DNA of 64,000 nucleotides from Chinchilla lanigera. Taxonomy: Eukaryota; Chordata; Mammalia; Rodentia; Chinchillidae. Position numbers and translations under genes: made by a program. The notes beneath the pieces are model-generated. The model worked only from the letters and a program-made list of their open reading frames with translations. It was not told the origin of the DNA and ran no database searches. Location of the stretch: contig NW_004955438.1 of the NCBI RefSeq assembly GCF_000276665.1, positions 13,634,329-13,698,328 on the forward strand, read 5' to 3'. Below, in pieces: positions 1-14,760 of the stretch. How positions within the stretch are numbered: position 1 is the stretch's first letter; each line of letters starts with the position of its first letter.

Positions 1-229
1 AAAAAAAAAAAAAAAATCCCTAGATTTTAACACCCCTGCTTAGGATATGTGCGAACTTCAGGAGGCTGGGGTGCTTCCCAGGCCCCTCCTTGGGACCACA
101 GGGGCAGCCCACGCACCACACTTGAGTGCCCCCAGGTCACGCGCTCCCCCAGACCCCTTCCCTGGGCCGTACTCTGGAGGCTGAGGCTCACGCTGGGTCA
201 CTGGCAGGCCGTCAGGGCCCTGCAGGCAC

Positions 230-430
230 CAGTGCATTCCATCCCAGTCCACCTGCTTAGCAACTGTGATGCTGGGCGAATTATTAATTCATCTTCAGTC
301 TCTTAACTACAAAAAGCAGAGGAAGTAATTGCGGCTGCCACGGCCTGCAGAACCACCATGAGGCTTAAATGAAATGATTCAGCTGAGCTCCACACGGCTC
401 CTGGCTCCACACACATAGTCACTACTGCTC
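230..430 (+). repeat. MIR SINE remnant
   Basis: The order of diverged blocks matches MIR: a short loss-of-accuracy stretch, TCATCTTCAGTCTCTTAACT, then a GAGG...TGAGGCTTAAATGAAATGAT block and a tail like CTGGCTCCACACACATAGT. Identity is low, as expected for a repeat predating placental mammals. Ends are approximate. Confidence 0.6.
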
Positions 431-552
431 ATTTAAAAGCCGCACTGAGCACCTGAGGACCACAGCATCCATTTTCAGCTCCTGGGGTCACGGTCCCGTC
501 AGAACTACTCAGCCCTGAGAGGGACGCACTAAAGCCCCCAGAGAGAACAAAT

Positions 553-640
553 GCGTGTGGCTGTGTGCCAATAAAACTTTATTCATAAGACCCAAAGATG
601 GGCTGGATCTGGCTTATGGACTGTGGTCTGCTGGCCCCTG
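553..640 (+). mobile_element. hAT-type non-autonomous DNA transposon end
   Basis: The block GCCAATAAAACTTTATTCAT is followed by a GATCTGGCTTATGGACTGTGGTCTGCTGGCCCCTG-like end. This is the right end of a common mammalian hAT/Charlie-type element whose terminal repeat resembles CAGGGGTCGGCAAACT. Only about 90 bp of one end survives. A longer copy of the same family lies at 10205-10392. Confidence 0.65.
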
Positions 641-3221
641 GGAACACAATGACTGGGCACTGGGGATTCTAAGTCAGGAAGGTGCAGACCCTGTCTTCCT
701 GGAGCTCCAGGCCTGCTCAAGAGACGACAGGAAAACATCAGGAGGACACCATGTGCTGGATGCTGCCTGGAGCAAGCAGGGGATTTCTAAAGGAAACGTG
801 TGGCCAGGGCCAGAGCAGAGCTCACTGCCAGCCCTGCCCTGGCCCCGGTCGGGACTCCTGCGTCTGAAGGGGTGCGGAGGGTGAGTGGGCCCAGGAAACA
901 CCTGGGCAAAGCTGCAGGGCCCTAGGGGAGCCACAGGGAAGGGCCATGCTGGCGAGGCCAGCGGGAGAGTGTGATTTCACCCCAGGAGCAGCACAGAGGT
1001 GCCGGACGAGCTGCTGGAAAGGCCACACGGCAGCAGGACGGAGGGATGTGCGAGGCCAGTTTAAATCTGGGGACAGCGTCCCGCCTGCAGGCACTGGAAT
1101 AATCCAGCAAGCCCAGGACGGCAGGAAGCTGGGCATGCACACTCGTCAGCTACCTGCCTTGGATGGTGACACGCCAGGACAGGAGACACGGGGTGGAGTA
1201 GGGGGTGGCACGAGGGCTGGTGGGACTGGCCTGGGAGAAGGAAAGGACAGAGCTGGCCTGAAATCCCACTTAAGCCCCTGAGCAAGTGGACAGAGACCCC
1301 CATGTAGAGACAGCATGGTCAGGTTTGGAGGGGCAAAGAATTTGACACACTGACCCGGATGTTGCTGTGTATCATCCAGACGGTGGGAGGCCGGGAAAGC
1401 AGGGGAGGGACCCAGCCTGGGGATTACAGCACTGGACTCACAGCGATGACTTCCCGGGGAACCTTCTCCCCTGAAGGTGGCAGGCACCTGAGAACTGCGG
1501 GAAGCTCGGGGTGAAGGGGAGCAGCCTGCCTGGAGCCAGATGGGCCAAATCCCCTGCTGTCATCTTAGGTGTGGCTTTAATTTGGGGGACAGACAGCCTG
1601 GGACTGATGACTGACCCAGCCCTAATTGCTGGTGCCTTGCCAACAACCCACCCCACCCCTCCGGCTGCCTCCTCACTGCCCAGTCTGGTCCACGGGCCCT
1701 TATCGCCTCTCACCTCCCTGCGAAGAGCAGCTGGCTAGGACAGGCTCATCACACAGACCACGCCACCTCCTTCCACAGATAGGACACACACACCCAAGAC
1801 CAGCAGGTTGGTGTCACAGCCAGGACTGTCCTCGCTGGGTCTTGGCCTCTCTGGTTGCTTATTTTGAATCCAGTGCTGCTAGAAAGCTGTCAATCCACAC
1901 GAGCTGGGCAAGACCGAGGTCTGCCCTGCCTGGGATGCACACAGCATCTGGGCATCTGCCTTTGGCCCCGTAGAAATTTTCAGCCAGTCATAAAATACAG
2001 GAAAGAGAGGCTTCCAAGCAATGTCTCTGCCGCCTCCCTCCCACAGCCCTCTGCCTGACCCTCTGGCCCTGAGCTTGGCTGCTGTTTGCAAAGGGAAATC
2101 AAGGACGGTCGGGGACCCACCTCACATTTCCTCCTGTCCCAGGGACACCTATGCTGCTCCTATTTGTGTCTTTTCAACTCTTATGTAAACTAGACCAGGA
2201 GACTCCAAAAAACGCTGCCAGAAGTTTAAACAAACTATGCAAATTTTTATCCCATGTTTTTCTATCCAAAATTAACCTCGCCCTCACCCTGACTGGGCCC
2301 TTTATCATCCCCTCCCATGAAGCACCACCACGCCCACCCTCCAGTGATCTGCACTGGGTGTTTCCCAGGGCCAGGCTGGGCACTCTCTAGGAGCATGCCC
2401 TGTTTCCCCACGGGACCTAGAAGTGTCGGGCCTGGGACAGCTGCACAAGAGCATAGCCAGGCTCCCGGTTCTGCTCGCCTGCACGTCATGTCCAATACCA
2501 CTGGCTCCAATCTGGAGGAAACAAACCCTATGCCCCTCCCTGGCCTTCTCCCCAGACTAGAAGACCCTACTGCAGAGCACTGGGGCTCCTCTGAACAGTG
2601 CTACAGTCCCTGGGGCTGTGTGACAGGCTCCACGCTTACAGTCAGGGAAGACAGGGTCCCTGCCCTCCGGAAGGGCTCAGCACCCACACACCGGGCCCAC
2701 AGAGGGTCACACCCAACCCACAGATGTCCTGCAAGCCCCACCCAAGGCTGGGGGAAGCCCACAGCACAGAGTTTCAGAAAAAAAGCATGCTGTCCCAGCC
2801 TGGGAGAAAGGAAGGTCGCTGGGAGAGAGCCTACATAATACAGATTTCCAGGGTCTGCTTCCTAGGGTCTCGGGGGCCAGGAATGTACATTTTTAAAAGC
2901 TGATTTCGGCTGATTCGGACCACAACTTGAAAAATGAAGGGTTAACACTTCAGGAAGGTGTTTGACAGCTTTAAGCTGATTAATATTTTCTAACTTTCAT
3001 AATTAAATTGATGTCATCAACCAGGTATGAGCCCATTCAAAACAGTTAATGTCCCTGGCATCCTCTACCACCCATAGTTCACTATGAAGAACATACTCCA
3101 AAGTCGGAATAACTGCACCCCACCCAGCTATCCCTATGTCTATACCACTGAGAGTCCACAATCAACATTGTACTGTATTTGCTTTGTCATGTACCTATCC
3201 ATCTAGCCGCTCCCTACCCAT

Positions 3222-3383
3222 TTTTTTTTTGGTCTTTCTGTCTTTTTGAGACAGGGTCTCACTGTGTAGTTCAGGCTGGTCTTGAGCTCACTCTGTAGCC
3301 CAGGCTGGTCTCAAACTTGAAACGATCCTCCTGCCTCAGCCTCCCAAGTGCTGGGATTACAGGCATGCGCCACCACGCCCAGC
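3222..3383 (-). repeat. B1 SINE (internally duplicated)
   Basis: Full B1 in reverse orientation: an A-tail (poly-T on +), then GAGACAGGGTCTCACT, then two successive CAGGCTGGTCTTGAGCTC / CAGGCTGGTCTCAAACTT units (the classic B1 internal duplication). It ends with GCTGGGATTACAGGCATGCG and a CGCCCAGC 7SL-type head. B1 is a 7SL-RNA-derived rodent retroposon moved by L1. Confidence 0.93.
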
Positions 3384-3521
3384 TTTATTTTCATTTTCTG
3401 AATGAACACCCTTGTTCTTGGATCTTCTCTAAGGTTTGCACATCGGCAACTCAAAACTCAGATACATTTCTGCATGCTACTGTGTGCTTTTCACCGCTGA
3501 CAAATTTCTTTTCTTTCCTTT

Positions 3522-3725
3522 TTTCCAGTACCAAGGATTGAACCCAGGGCCTCAAACACGCTGGTCAAGTGCTCTACCAACTGAGATACACTCACAACCC
3601 TTTTTCAAAAAAACTGTATTTTGAGACAAGGTCTCACTAAGGAGCCCAGGCTAACTTCCAACTTGCAATCCTTCTGCCTCAGCCTCCCCAACAGCTTGGG
3701 TTACAGATATATGCCAGTATGCCCA
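3522..3725 (-). repeat. B1-dID dimeric SINE
   Basis: On the plus strand an ID-type arm (GTACCAAGGATTGAACCCAG through to the tRNA-like A box) comes first. It is followed by a T/A-rich linker and a B1 arm lacking the internal duplication (GAGACAAGGTCTCACTAAGG... GCCTCAGCCTCCCC). Read on the minus strand this is B1 followed by dID, a dimer known from several non-mouse rodent families. It is clearly diverged. Confidence 0.85.
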
Positions 3726-3848
3726 ATGCTTAGAAATTATTTTATCTCACAATGGAAATGTGTGTTATTATACTATGAAAGAATCGGAATTTTCATATTA
3801 AGTTAGATGCACTCATTCAAACATAAACATGGACCCATCAAAGTCCAT

Positions 3849-3912
3849 GTTGAGCTTACTCTGTAGCCCAGGCTGGTCTCGAACTCGCACTGATCCTCCT
3901 GCCTCAGCCTGA
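3849..3912 (-). repeat. B1 SINE fragment
   Basis: Short internal piece: CTCTGTAGCCCAGGCTGGTC, then GATCCTCCTGCCTCAGCCTG. Both B1 ends are missing. Confidence 0.8.
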
Positions 3913-4734
3913 AGGCAGTGCTGGCCCCTTGACAACAAGCCCACTAACTGGGCCCAGGCTACTCGTCACGTGGGATCTGAAGGACTTGGACACTCTGAAG
4001 GACAAGGTCCCCTCAAATCCCTGAGGACCCAGACAGCACCTGGGCTTCACGGCAAAACAGCCCATCTCAAGGTCTCTAAACTACATCCCAAGTTAACTCC
4101 AACACATGCCTAAGTGCTCAGGTCGGCAGCCGGCCAGCGCAGGCCTGTGCTCCTGAACTTGGCCTCTGCGGTGTCCTGAGAAGCCGGGCGCTCACAAGTG
4201 CAGCAGATTTAGTGCTACCCAAAGTGAACTGCGGGACAGAATTCACTCAACAAGGTTTCTCCAACCCCTCTCCATGCGGGAGGCTGTTCCCAATGCTGAG
4301 AACACACACCGGAGCGCTGTGCCAGGAGCCGATTCCCGGGGGACTTGGGGGAGCCTCCTCCGCCAGCCTCCGGGCACCACCGGAGCCCCACAGCAGGGGG
4401 GACACGACGCCCGCACCGTGCTCCCCAGGCCTGACCAGCTGCCTGAGTGACCACCTGGCTGCGCAAGACATCAGGACTGTTCCTTACACCAAACCAGTCT
4501 CCCCAGCAGGTGCGGATGCCCCAGTCCCTCCCAGCTCCCTTCTGGGTGGAACAGAGTTCACACGGGACCGGCACCACTTCCGAAACTCTGGGATGAGCAG
4601 CGGGGACCAAATCTCCAAACTCTGTGTCCTGGAAGCCACAGCTGACACAACGCCACTGGGGTGAGTGGTCCAAGCATCAAGGGTCTCTCTTGGGTCTCGG
4701 TCTCCGTTTAACCCGTGTCCTTCACCTGCACTGA

Positions 4735-4865
4735 GCCAGGAGCAGCGCTGTGCACCTGCAGACCCAGTACTTGCGAGCCTGAGGCAGGAGAGTCCCTCGA
4801 GCCAGGAGTTCAAGACCAGCCAGGGCAATAAATGCCTGGCTCAAAAAAATACAGAAATAACAAAA
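4735..4865 (+). repeat. B1-like SINE without internal duplication
   Basis: The weak head (GAGCCAGGAGCAGCGCTGTG) is followed by GAGCCTGAGGCAGGAGAGTC, AGTTCAAGACCAGCCAGGGC and a CTGGCTCAAAAAAATACAG tail. The body fits a B1 arm with the duplication absent. Its 7SL origin is visible but identity is modest. Confidence 0.75.
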
Positions 4866-5176
4866 CAAAAGCTCTTAGCAGAGCTTCCACTGTGTGAGAG
4901 TGTACTAAGTCCACTGTCTCTACCGCAGCTCCTCCCCAAAGATTTCACCCCTTTCACCTTTAAAACTGGTAGTATTAGCATTCCTAGTCTTCTGCGCCAG
5001 GAAACTGAGTCCTAGCAAATCAGCCCAGAAATCACAAGAAGGCTGGAAACAAACCCACACATGGAAGAGCTTCACTATCTTCCATTCTACTTCCATGAAG
5101 CAGCCGAGCAAAGCCTAGAAGAAACCACTGTCTTTCACCAGCCAGCCACATTGCTTCCCTCACACACCGACCTTCA

Positions 5177-5810
<634 letters not shown>

Positions 5811-6515
5811 TTAGGAGGAAGAGCGTATGTGAGGTGGGGCTTCCTTGCAGGCCCTGGAAACAGGCCTCCACTTCCGGGGAAAGGAGGGGACCCAAGCTCC
5901 AGGGGCCTGGGAGCGGATATCCCTGTGGTGCCTGTAGAAATGTTCTCGACTCCAAATTCTTTTCTCAGGTTTCTAACAGTTGCCCTCAAACCACCACCAC
6001 CTGCCAGCCAGGTTTCCCTGCAAGTGTGTAGAGCAGGGAGAAGGAGAACCTGGCTGCAGCTCTAGTGCTCCACAGCTGGGCTTGTGTGGGGCCAAGGGTG
6101 CGGAGATGAAGGCAGGTAACTGCCCATGGCATGGGTGAATGACATTCACCAGCTGCAGGAAAGAGGACCAGCTCCCCAGGTGGGGCAAGGTGCCTCCTCA
6201 CGCCACCCAAGAACACACCCTGCACGCAGCCATCCTAGCCCCAAACTGGGCCCAGGTGGGACAGCAGTCTAGTCCCTGCTGTAGGCAGTCCGTAATGTTT
6301 GGGAGCCAGAAGACAGGGGAGAAGCCTCCCTACCACGCAGGCCCACAGAGGAGTGGGGACTGGTCTTCAGTCACCCAGCAAGCTGCAACAGCCCCACCAG
6401 GTCGGGGTCCCACCAGGGTCCTCCTGTTTGCGGCACCACCCGTGCAAGCTGACCGCACACTAGAAACGGGCCCGCAGCCCACACACAGGAGCGGGAAAAA
6501 CAGCCGGGCCACTCA

Positions 6516-6743
<228 letters not shown>

Positions 6744-7033
6744 TCACGAGGGGACCCCTGGGCCCCACACTGTGCCTGAGCTCGAAGTGGGTGAAAAACC
6801 ACCCAGAGAGAAGAAATTTCTGCTGAGAGTCAGAAACCAGGAGTGAGGCATGAAAGGGCAATTGCATATTTTCAAACAGAGGTGAAATATTTAGTAGAAT
6901 AAAAAGAAGTGACTGAGTAGAAGAGGGACCTCCTGACAATTTCTGTCCTGTGGATGTCTCTGCAGTGACCATTCACCCCACAGGCCGCAGCCAAGGAAAG
7001 CACCTATTTCCCACCCCCACCAGAGCCTGATCA

Positions 7034-7366
<333 letters not shown>

Positions 7367-7694
7367 TCACTGGGCCATGGGACAGAGCCTCATTCGCAAG
7401 ACATTACTGATCCCAGATTGGCAGACACATTTCCTGTAGCGAGCAAAAAAGTTCCTGCAACGAGTTTAGGCAAACTCTTTGGCAGAGCCCCACAAATATG
7501 AGCCATTTCTGCTTGCAAGTCCTTTAGTAGCAGAAGGCAACTGCCACTCTGTTCCACTAAAAAGCCCCAGGATAAGATATTTATTTGCACTGGAGCTGTA
7601 TTAGTTTGGAACACAAAGAAGACTGGCATCTAGAACGGATAAGAAATAGGGCTAACATTCCTTAAAATCTAACATAAAATGTTAAGCACCCTAT

Positions 7695-7858
7695 GTTTTT
7701 TGTTTTGTTTTGTATCTTTTTGAGACAGGGTTTCACTATGCAGTTCAGGCTGGCCTTGAATTCATTTTGTAGCCCAAGCTGGACTGGAACTTGCAAAGAT
7801 CCTCCTGCCTCAGCCTTCCCAATAACGGCATTACAGGTACTTGTCACCACGCCCAGCA
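7695..7858 (-). repeat. B1 SINE (internally duplicated)
   Basis: Reverse-oriented B1: a T-rich tail with TTTTGTTTTGTTTTG, GAGACAGGGTTTCACTATGC, then the duplicated CAGGCTGGCCTTGAATTC / CAAGCTGGACTGGAACTT units and a CACCACGCCCAGC head. It is nearly full length. Confidence 0.92.
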
Positions 7859-9004
7859 CATCCTATATTAGAATGGTGAGTACCTAGCCATCCTGGGTTC
7901 TGCAGGGGGAACTGTTCAAACTCTAAAGCAATTTTCAGGAAAGCCAATAATTTATTTCCAGAAGCCTCAGAAGACCACCTGGCTTTGTCCCTTTCCATCA
8001 GCAGGAATGGAGGATGTGTTGAATTCTCATCTCATTTTTGGAAGAGAACTAGTATAGTGCTCAGGCCTCAAAGAGGAGAAACAAAAACAAAACAACGAGT
8101 GTATCTGCTCAGAAAAGCACTCCAGAAAAAACTCTTAAATTATTCAGAGCAGTAGATGGAGATAGAAAGGTTTTTTTTTTTTTTTTTTAAATAAAAAATA
8201 AAATAAATCCAAAGCACCAAAAGCAACAAGATCATTTCAAGAGCCTTTCAGTTCCTCCGAGGACACCACCCTCTTTCCTGTCTCCCCACATGACAAAGGA
8301 CAAGTGTGGACACAGCTGATCCCTGAATTAGAGGAACTCACACCATGTCAAACAGGCGGGTGCTAGGGTTAAGGGGCCGGGTTCCGGGCCTGCTCCACCC
8401 AAGGTCTGGGAAATCGAGTCTCGGGGCCTCCACGGCTGGTCTTCAGGGACCAAACGCCTGGGGCAGTCACTGTGGCACTTTTAACAGAAGGTCCACTTTC
8501 ATCTTCCCCTGGTTCTAACAAATAGGTCCCTCCTGGGTCCTGGGCACCTGAACTTTTAAAAGCACCCAAGAAATTCTGAAACTTGTCCGCAGGGCCAGCT
8601 ACTGAACGTCATCATAACGCAGAACTCTCCTGGCTGTGTTCTTCTTATTTATTTATTTCAACATCCTGCTGTCTGGGCAGGCAGTAGAGCCAGCGAATGG
8701 CAAAGAACTGACCAGTTTCAAGGACCTCACCCCCAATCAGACCCACAAGGAAATGGAAAGGCAGAGTGCCTCTGAGGCTAACAGGTGGCCAGTAATGGTG
8801 GAGAATATTTACTGAAGTGCTGACCCCCTGGAGGGCAGCTTTGCTGGAACCCCTACCCTGAAATGAACTGCATCTGTCTCCTGCTTCAAACTGGGGACTC
8901 AGAACCTGCTAGCCCGTAGTGCTCCAGCCAGCTGAGGAAGCTGGCAGCCCAGTCCCAGCCCCTTCACCTGCATCGGCTACAAGAGCTGCCAATTATACAC
9001 CACC

Positions 9005-9109
9005 CAGCCGGGGACATAGCTCAGCGGCACAAGCACCTGCCTGGCAAGCGCAAGGTCCTGTGTTCGATTTCCGGTACCAACAAATAAAAAAATAAAAATA
9101 AAAAAGACA
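9005..9109 (+). repeat. ID SINE with target-site duplication
   Basis: tRNA-like body with an A box (ATAGCTCAGCGGCACAAGC), CTGCCTGGCAAGCGCAAGG and a B box (GTTCGATTTCC), ending in an (AAATA)n-type tail. The 11-bp direct repeat TATACACCACC flanks it at 8994-9004 and 9110-9120, marking an L1-type insertion. Intact repeats and low divergence suggest a relatively recent insertion. Confidence 0.93.
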
Positions 9110-9711
9110 TATACACCACCTGCTCCTGTGTATCTCTTGCATGCATTTATCTCTAATTACACTGAGTGCTGAACCCTGACAAGATGTCTAAGATAAAAGT
9201 CGATTTTTCAGGTGGGTTCATGACTCCTGAGGAACACACCTTAGGCAGAGGGGTCCAGAGTGAGGTCTGGCTCCCCGTCTCCCCTGGGGCCTGAGGTTGG
9301 GCTGGGGTTCAGTTCCCTGGGGCAGCACCCCCCAGGACCTGCTGGTTTGGACGTCCCACGAGGGGGCAGCCTGTTTCTCTGCGTGTCACTGACAGCAGCA
9401 GAGAATCTCCACAAAGATCAACCCATTCAGAGCATGCTGACATTTGCCAGAATACATTTTCAGGGCCTGTAAATCAAATTCTGAGCCTAAACCACTCGAC
9501 AGCTCTTAAAAATAGTCTGAGTCCATATAAGGCAAGGAAAAGGAGGCAGAAGATGGTTTGATTGAAGTATTGTATTTTTTTTTTAAATTTTTTTTTTTTA
9601 TCCCTATTTTATTTTAGCTTGCTGAGGGCTACCTTTCCAAATAGAATCCATTTGCAGGTGGTCTGTGATACCTAAAATTAGCGAAAGCATTCGCAGGTAA
9701 TGTCGTTTTTA

Positions 9712-10725
<1,014 letters not shown>

Positions 10726-11089
10726 TTAATTAAGCTCAACCATTTATAAAATTTTCCCAACAACATGTTTGTCCTAAGGTGAAAATGAATCGGGTAAGCT
10801 ACATAACACATTCTCTCTACCCAGTCAGTCTGTCGGTTAGGTGTACACACTCCACCTTTTTGCTATGTATGGGTTTATTTTATTTTTTGAACCAAATGAG
10901 CATTCTGCACATAGCCACCTGAAGCCCTTCCCTATTCAAGTGTATCATAAATATTTCTCCATGGTAATTAATGAAGTGCGACATCAGCAACAATTCATAA
11001 TGTGTGCAGTACAGGAGAGAACAATCCCCACAGGAAAGACTGAGTCAACTGTCTACAGCATTATCTTTTATTAGGCAAAATTTCAAAGA

Positions 11090-11345
11090 GCTGAAGACGG
11101 ATTAATGAACCCCCAAACACACTCAGCCTCACAGGATTGACATTTTGCCGTCAAAGTGCATGTCTATCCCCCCGTCCTCTTTCCGCTTACGAGTTTCAGT
11201 GTTTGGCTGGAGGAGTCTAAAGCGAATCACACAACGTTATTTACATTATGTTTGATGGCTACAAACCTACAGCGACCTCTCTTCTAGAGGTCCATATTTT
11301 TTTTGACAGTTTAATCTAAATTACTCTATAAAGAATATCTTGGTG
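11090..11345 (+). repeat. Old L1-related repeat remnant (tentative)
   Basis: ATTAATGAACCCCCAAACAC, then ...GATTGACATTTTGCCGTC and a pyrimidine-rich stretch, resembles the AATGAACCCCCATGTACCCA-type block common in old mammalian repeats. The blocks at 41270-41680 and 42225-42415 may be relatives. Family assignment is from memory and weak. Confidence 0.35.
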
Positions 11346-11654
11346 GCTAAATTCTTCACACATGCTGATTTGCTTCCTCAGAACAACCTCATCTTTTTAC
11401 GCTTTTCATGTGGCCAAACTGCCCCTTGGACAGGTTATACCATTATACCATTTTCTCCTGCGAACTAACTGGGTGGTAATTTTCACTGTCCTATGCTTAG
11501 AACGTCCCTTGTGTTACTATTTTCCCTCGACATTACCAATCTGATAGCCAAAAATCATATTTCACCATTTTAAATAGTTTGTCTTTGATGATACTTAAGG
11601 TTAAGTGCATCTTCATCTGTCTCAATCTCCCACACAGTCAGAAAACCCGGCCTC

Positions 11655-11765
11655 TAGACCCAGCTTGCTCAGGTAGGAATGTTGTGGTCTGGACGAGGAC
11701 TCTTTCTCTGACCCTCAGTTTTCACATCTATAAACTGGAGGTGGAGGGGTGGGGCTCTCTTTCAA
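11655..11765 (+). repeat. Possible MIR fragment
   Basis: CTCTGACCCTCAGTTTTCAC followed by ATCTATAAACTGGAGG resembles the MIR core (CTCAGTTTCCTCATCTGTAAAATGG). Flanks are too diverged to set the ends. Confidence 0.5.
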
Positions 11766-14649
11766 GGTTGAAAAAAAAAGCTATGATTTTCTGCCTTTTT
11801 CCTCATATCCTGTTGTATCTAGGGGAAAGGAGGCACGCCAAAAATAGCAGCATTCTCTGGAAAGACCTGGAACACCCACTCACACCGTGCCAAACTGGCC
11901 CGAAGTATCAACCAGAGGTTGCTAGGATATAAAACCAAACTTCTGGCTCACGAGCTCATGCCAGGGTTCACTCTGCGCCCTTGGGTAATCCCTGCCTGGT
12001 TCCCCTCCACTGAGACACGGCTGAATACATCTTCTTCGATATTTCCATACTGATACTACTGAATCGCAGAACTGGGAGCTGGGGACGCACAAACCAGAGC
12101 CACACACGCTCCTGGCCTGAGGTGGGCGAGAGCAGCTGGAGGCTGCACCACAGGGTCTGGGCCACACCCTACACCTGCTCTCTAGGACGCCCCAGAGCTC
12201 CAGTGTGGTGGATCAATGAACTATGGCTAAGCCCGTGTCTTTACCCGAGTGCAGAAATGCATCAATATTTGAAATGGAAAGATTCTCCAAGTCTTACTCT
12301 TTTGTTTTACATGCAGGCTTTTACTTGGCCAAGAAGCTGTAATCCACAGACCATGTATCACCACAGTGACTCACCTCTCTATTAATACGAGCAATTGATC
12401 GGCTGCTGCAGTTTAGCTTTGGTGACGAGCAAAGGGAATGCCCACCCAAGTATTAACAAAGCCTTGAATCCCAGTAACTGTGCTCTCTGGCCCAGCCCAC
12501 ATTACCAACCCTCCCTCCTTCCCTTCAAGGGTCCACAGACCACCAGTAAGTGTCTCTCCAGTGCCATTGGGAGGATGTACCAGGTTGAGACACTTCCCGG
12601 TCATCAGGGCTCATCTTCCCACAGTGACACTCCCTCTCTCCGGGCTGCTCACCTGCTGCCATAACCACGGAGCTAGGACACAGGGAGAAAGTGCTTCAAG
12701 GGCCTCAGAAAATCTTTAGTCACAGCAAAGTCCCCAAAGGATCTAATTATGTCATCCTTCAGAATAATCCACTGCAGTAATCCAGTCCCAGCCCACAGCA
12801 GATTAAAACAGCAAACTAAAACTGGCAAGAGGATGGTTAATGGGGACACAGTCACAGCTAGATGGGGGATGAGTTCTGGGGTTCTACTACACAGACAGGA
12901 TACTGGATATTCAAAATAGCTGGAAGGGAGCTGTTGAATGTTCTCATCACAAAGAGATGATAAATGTCTGAGATACCAGCCCACCTAAGTATCCAGGGTT
13001 GGTCAATACACAATGCACAAATGCACCAACATACTGTCCCATAAAGATGTGCAACTGTTCTCTGACAACTGAACATAAATAAGCAAAAGTAAAAGCGGGA
13101 GCGCGCACTGGAGAGCCCACTGCTAGCAGCGAGAACAAAAGCCAGTATTCTGACAGGAAGGAGGAGACCAGAACCCTGCACATGCTCAAGGGCTAGAGCC
13201 ACACTACGGCCGCCGCACGAGCCAGGGCTCTACTCCCTCTGCACCCCGCATTACCCGCAATGGTATCCTGAGCTGTTCCCTCATTCAAATGCCCATCAGG
13301 CATCAAGAAAGAGCCAAATCTGACCCAGCACACTGTCAGAAAAGTAGGGGTTCTTTGCTCTATGTTGTCACACAGGGAGCAGGGAATGGGTTTTAAAGGT
13401 AAAGAATTCTGTTCAGAAAAATCTTTGTGGGAAAAAAAAAACACTTAGCAATGAAAAGGGTGTTTAAAATCCAGGGCCTTGCTCCTTTCCCCTGGGCTAA
13501 AGGAATAAAAAGCTTCCTTCTAACCAACTGCACCCAAGACCTCACTCTGTAGATTCCTTGGGAGAGCAAGCAGCAGCAGCTGCCTTCTTTCTCATGAAAA
13601 GCCGAGGCTCAATTTGTTTCAGGATCTCAGCAGCAAGCACAGTTAACTTCATCGATCTGCCTGGCTGTGGGTTTTGAACAGTTTCAAACATGACCCAAGA
13701 CTCTTCCAGGTCCCTGTCAGCAAGACTGGCTCGGCAAGGCAGTCAAGTGGGCCACAAACCACTCCCTACCGAGCGCCTACTGTGTGCAGGACCCCGAAAT
13801 CACAACCCCTGCAAAGCCGACTTCAAGTTTGTCCTAAGGATCAAGCAAGACTTTCTGAAATGACTGGGCTGAGACCCTGGGATGAGGACAGCCAGCCTTC
13901 GAGGCCCAGGGAAAGCATGGGCAAAGGCCCAGACGTAAGACAGTGTAGGGTTTCTCAAATCATAAATGCTTTGTGGTTAGGCTTCCTGGATGCTTTCAGA
14001 GTGAGAATGGGGTGGGGTAAGAAAGGATGTGGATTTCTATAGCAGGTGACTCACCAGCAACCCCTGGGGGGCAGAGTCCGGAAAACGTCAGAAACCCTCT
14101 GCACCTGCACAGCGCTACGCGCTACTGCAAGTATAGGGGAGCCCCGGGGGGATCCCACACAGCCTGGGTCAACGGCTGAGTCTAAGAAAAACCTTACTAC
14201 CTGCCTCCCTGAGTCCAGACACAGAGAACGCCGGCCCAGCCCTTCTGGGCAGGATGAGAAGCTGCTGAACGCTCAGCCTGTCTCGAAGGCAGAGATGCTG
14301 ATCTGAGAGATGCATTCAAGCGACAGACGTTTACAGCGACCCGCTCACTCCCAGAGCAGAAGGGAAACTGTGCAAAATCACACATGGCGAAAGGGTGGAC
14401 CCAGCGACAGAAACGGAGTCAGAAAATTATGAAGTACACCGTCCTCTAAAATGTGGGAGCTGGATTAAAGCTACATACAGAATTTCTAATCCTAACTCCA
14501 CAGAAGACACGGTCAGTCAATGACACTACCTTGTTAATGTGGAACTGGGCCCGAATCCTTCTGAACACAGGACTCAATGGATGTCAGCATACACAACAAA
14601 ACCTACCTTCCTCGACTCGTATGCAACCCCCCAGGCTCCTTTTGGCTCT

Positions 14650-14760
14650 ACTCTTTGGCTCTATTTATTTTTTATTAGTATGCATTGTAGTACATAATGA
14701 CTGCATTTGCTGTGGGGAGCTGGTACATGTACACAACACATCTCAATTCTCTGAGAATTG
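14650..14760 (+). repeat. L1 3'-UTR-like fragment
   Basis: TTTTTATTAGTATGCATTGT, then a GTACATAATG block and GGTACATGTACACAACAC. The same arrangement occurs at 42795-42890 at the head of a longer L1 3' end, so this is probably a fragment of the same family. Confidence 0.5.

Noticed and set aside
2317..2838. 173-residue plus-strand open frame
   Set aside because: Low-complexity Pro/Ser/Gly composition and no recognisable motif.
9005..9109. tRNA gene
   Set aside because: A and B boxes are those of an ID retroposon; there is no anticodon stem fold of a true tRNA, and it has an A-tail with target-site duplication. The same applies to the other ID elements.
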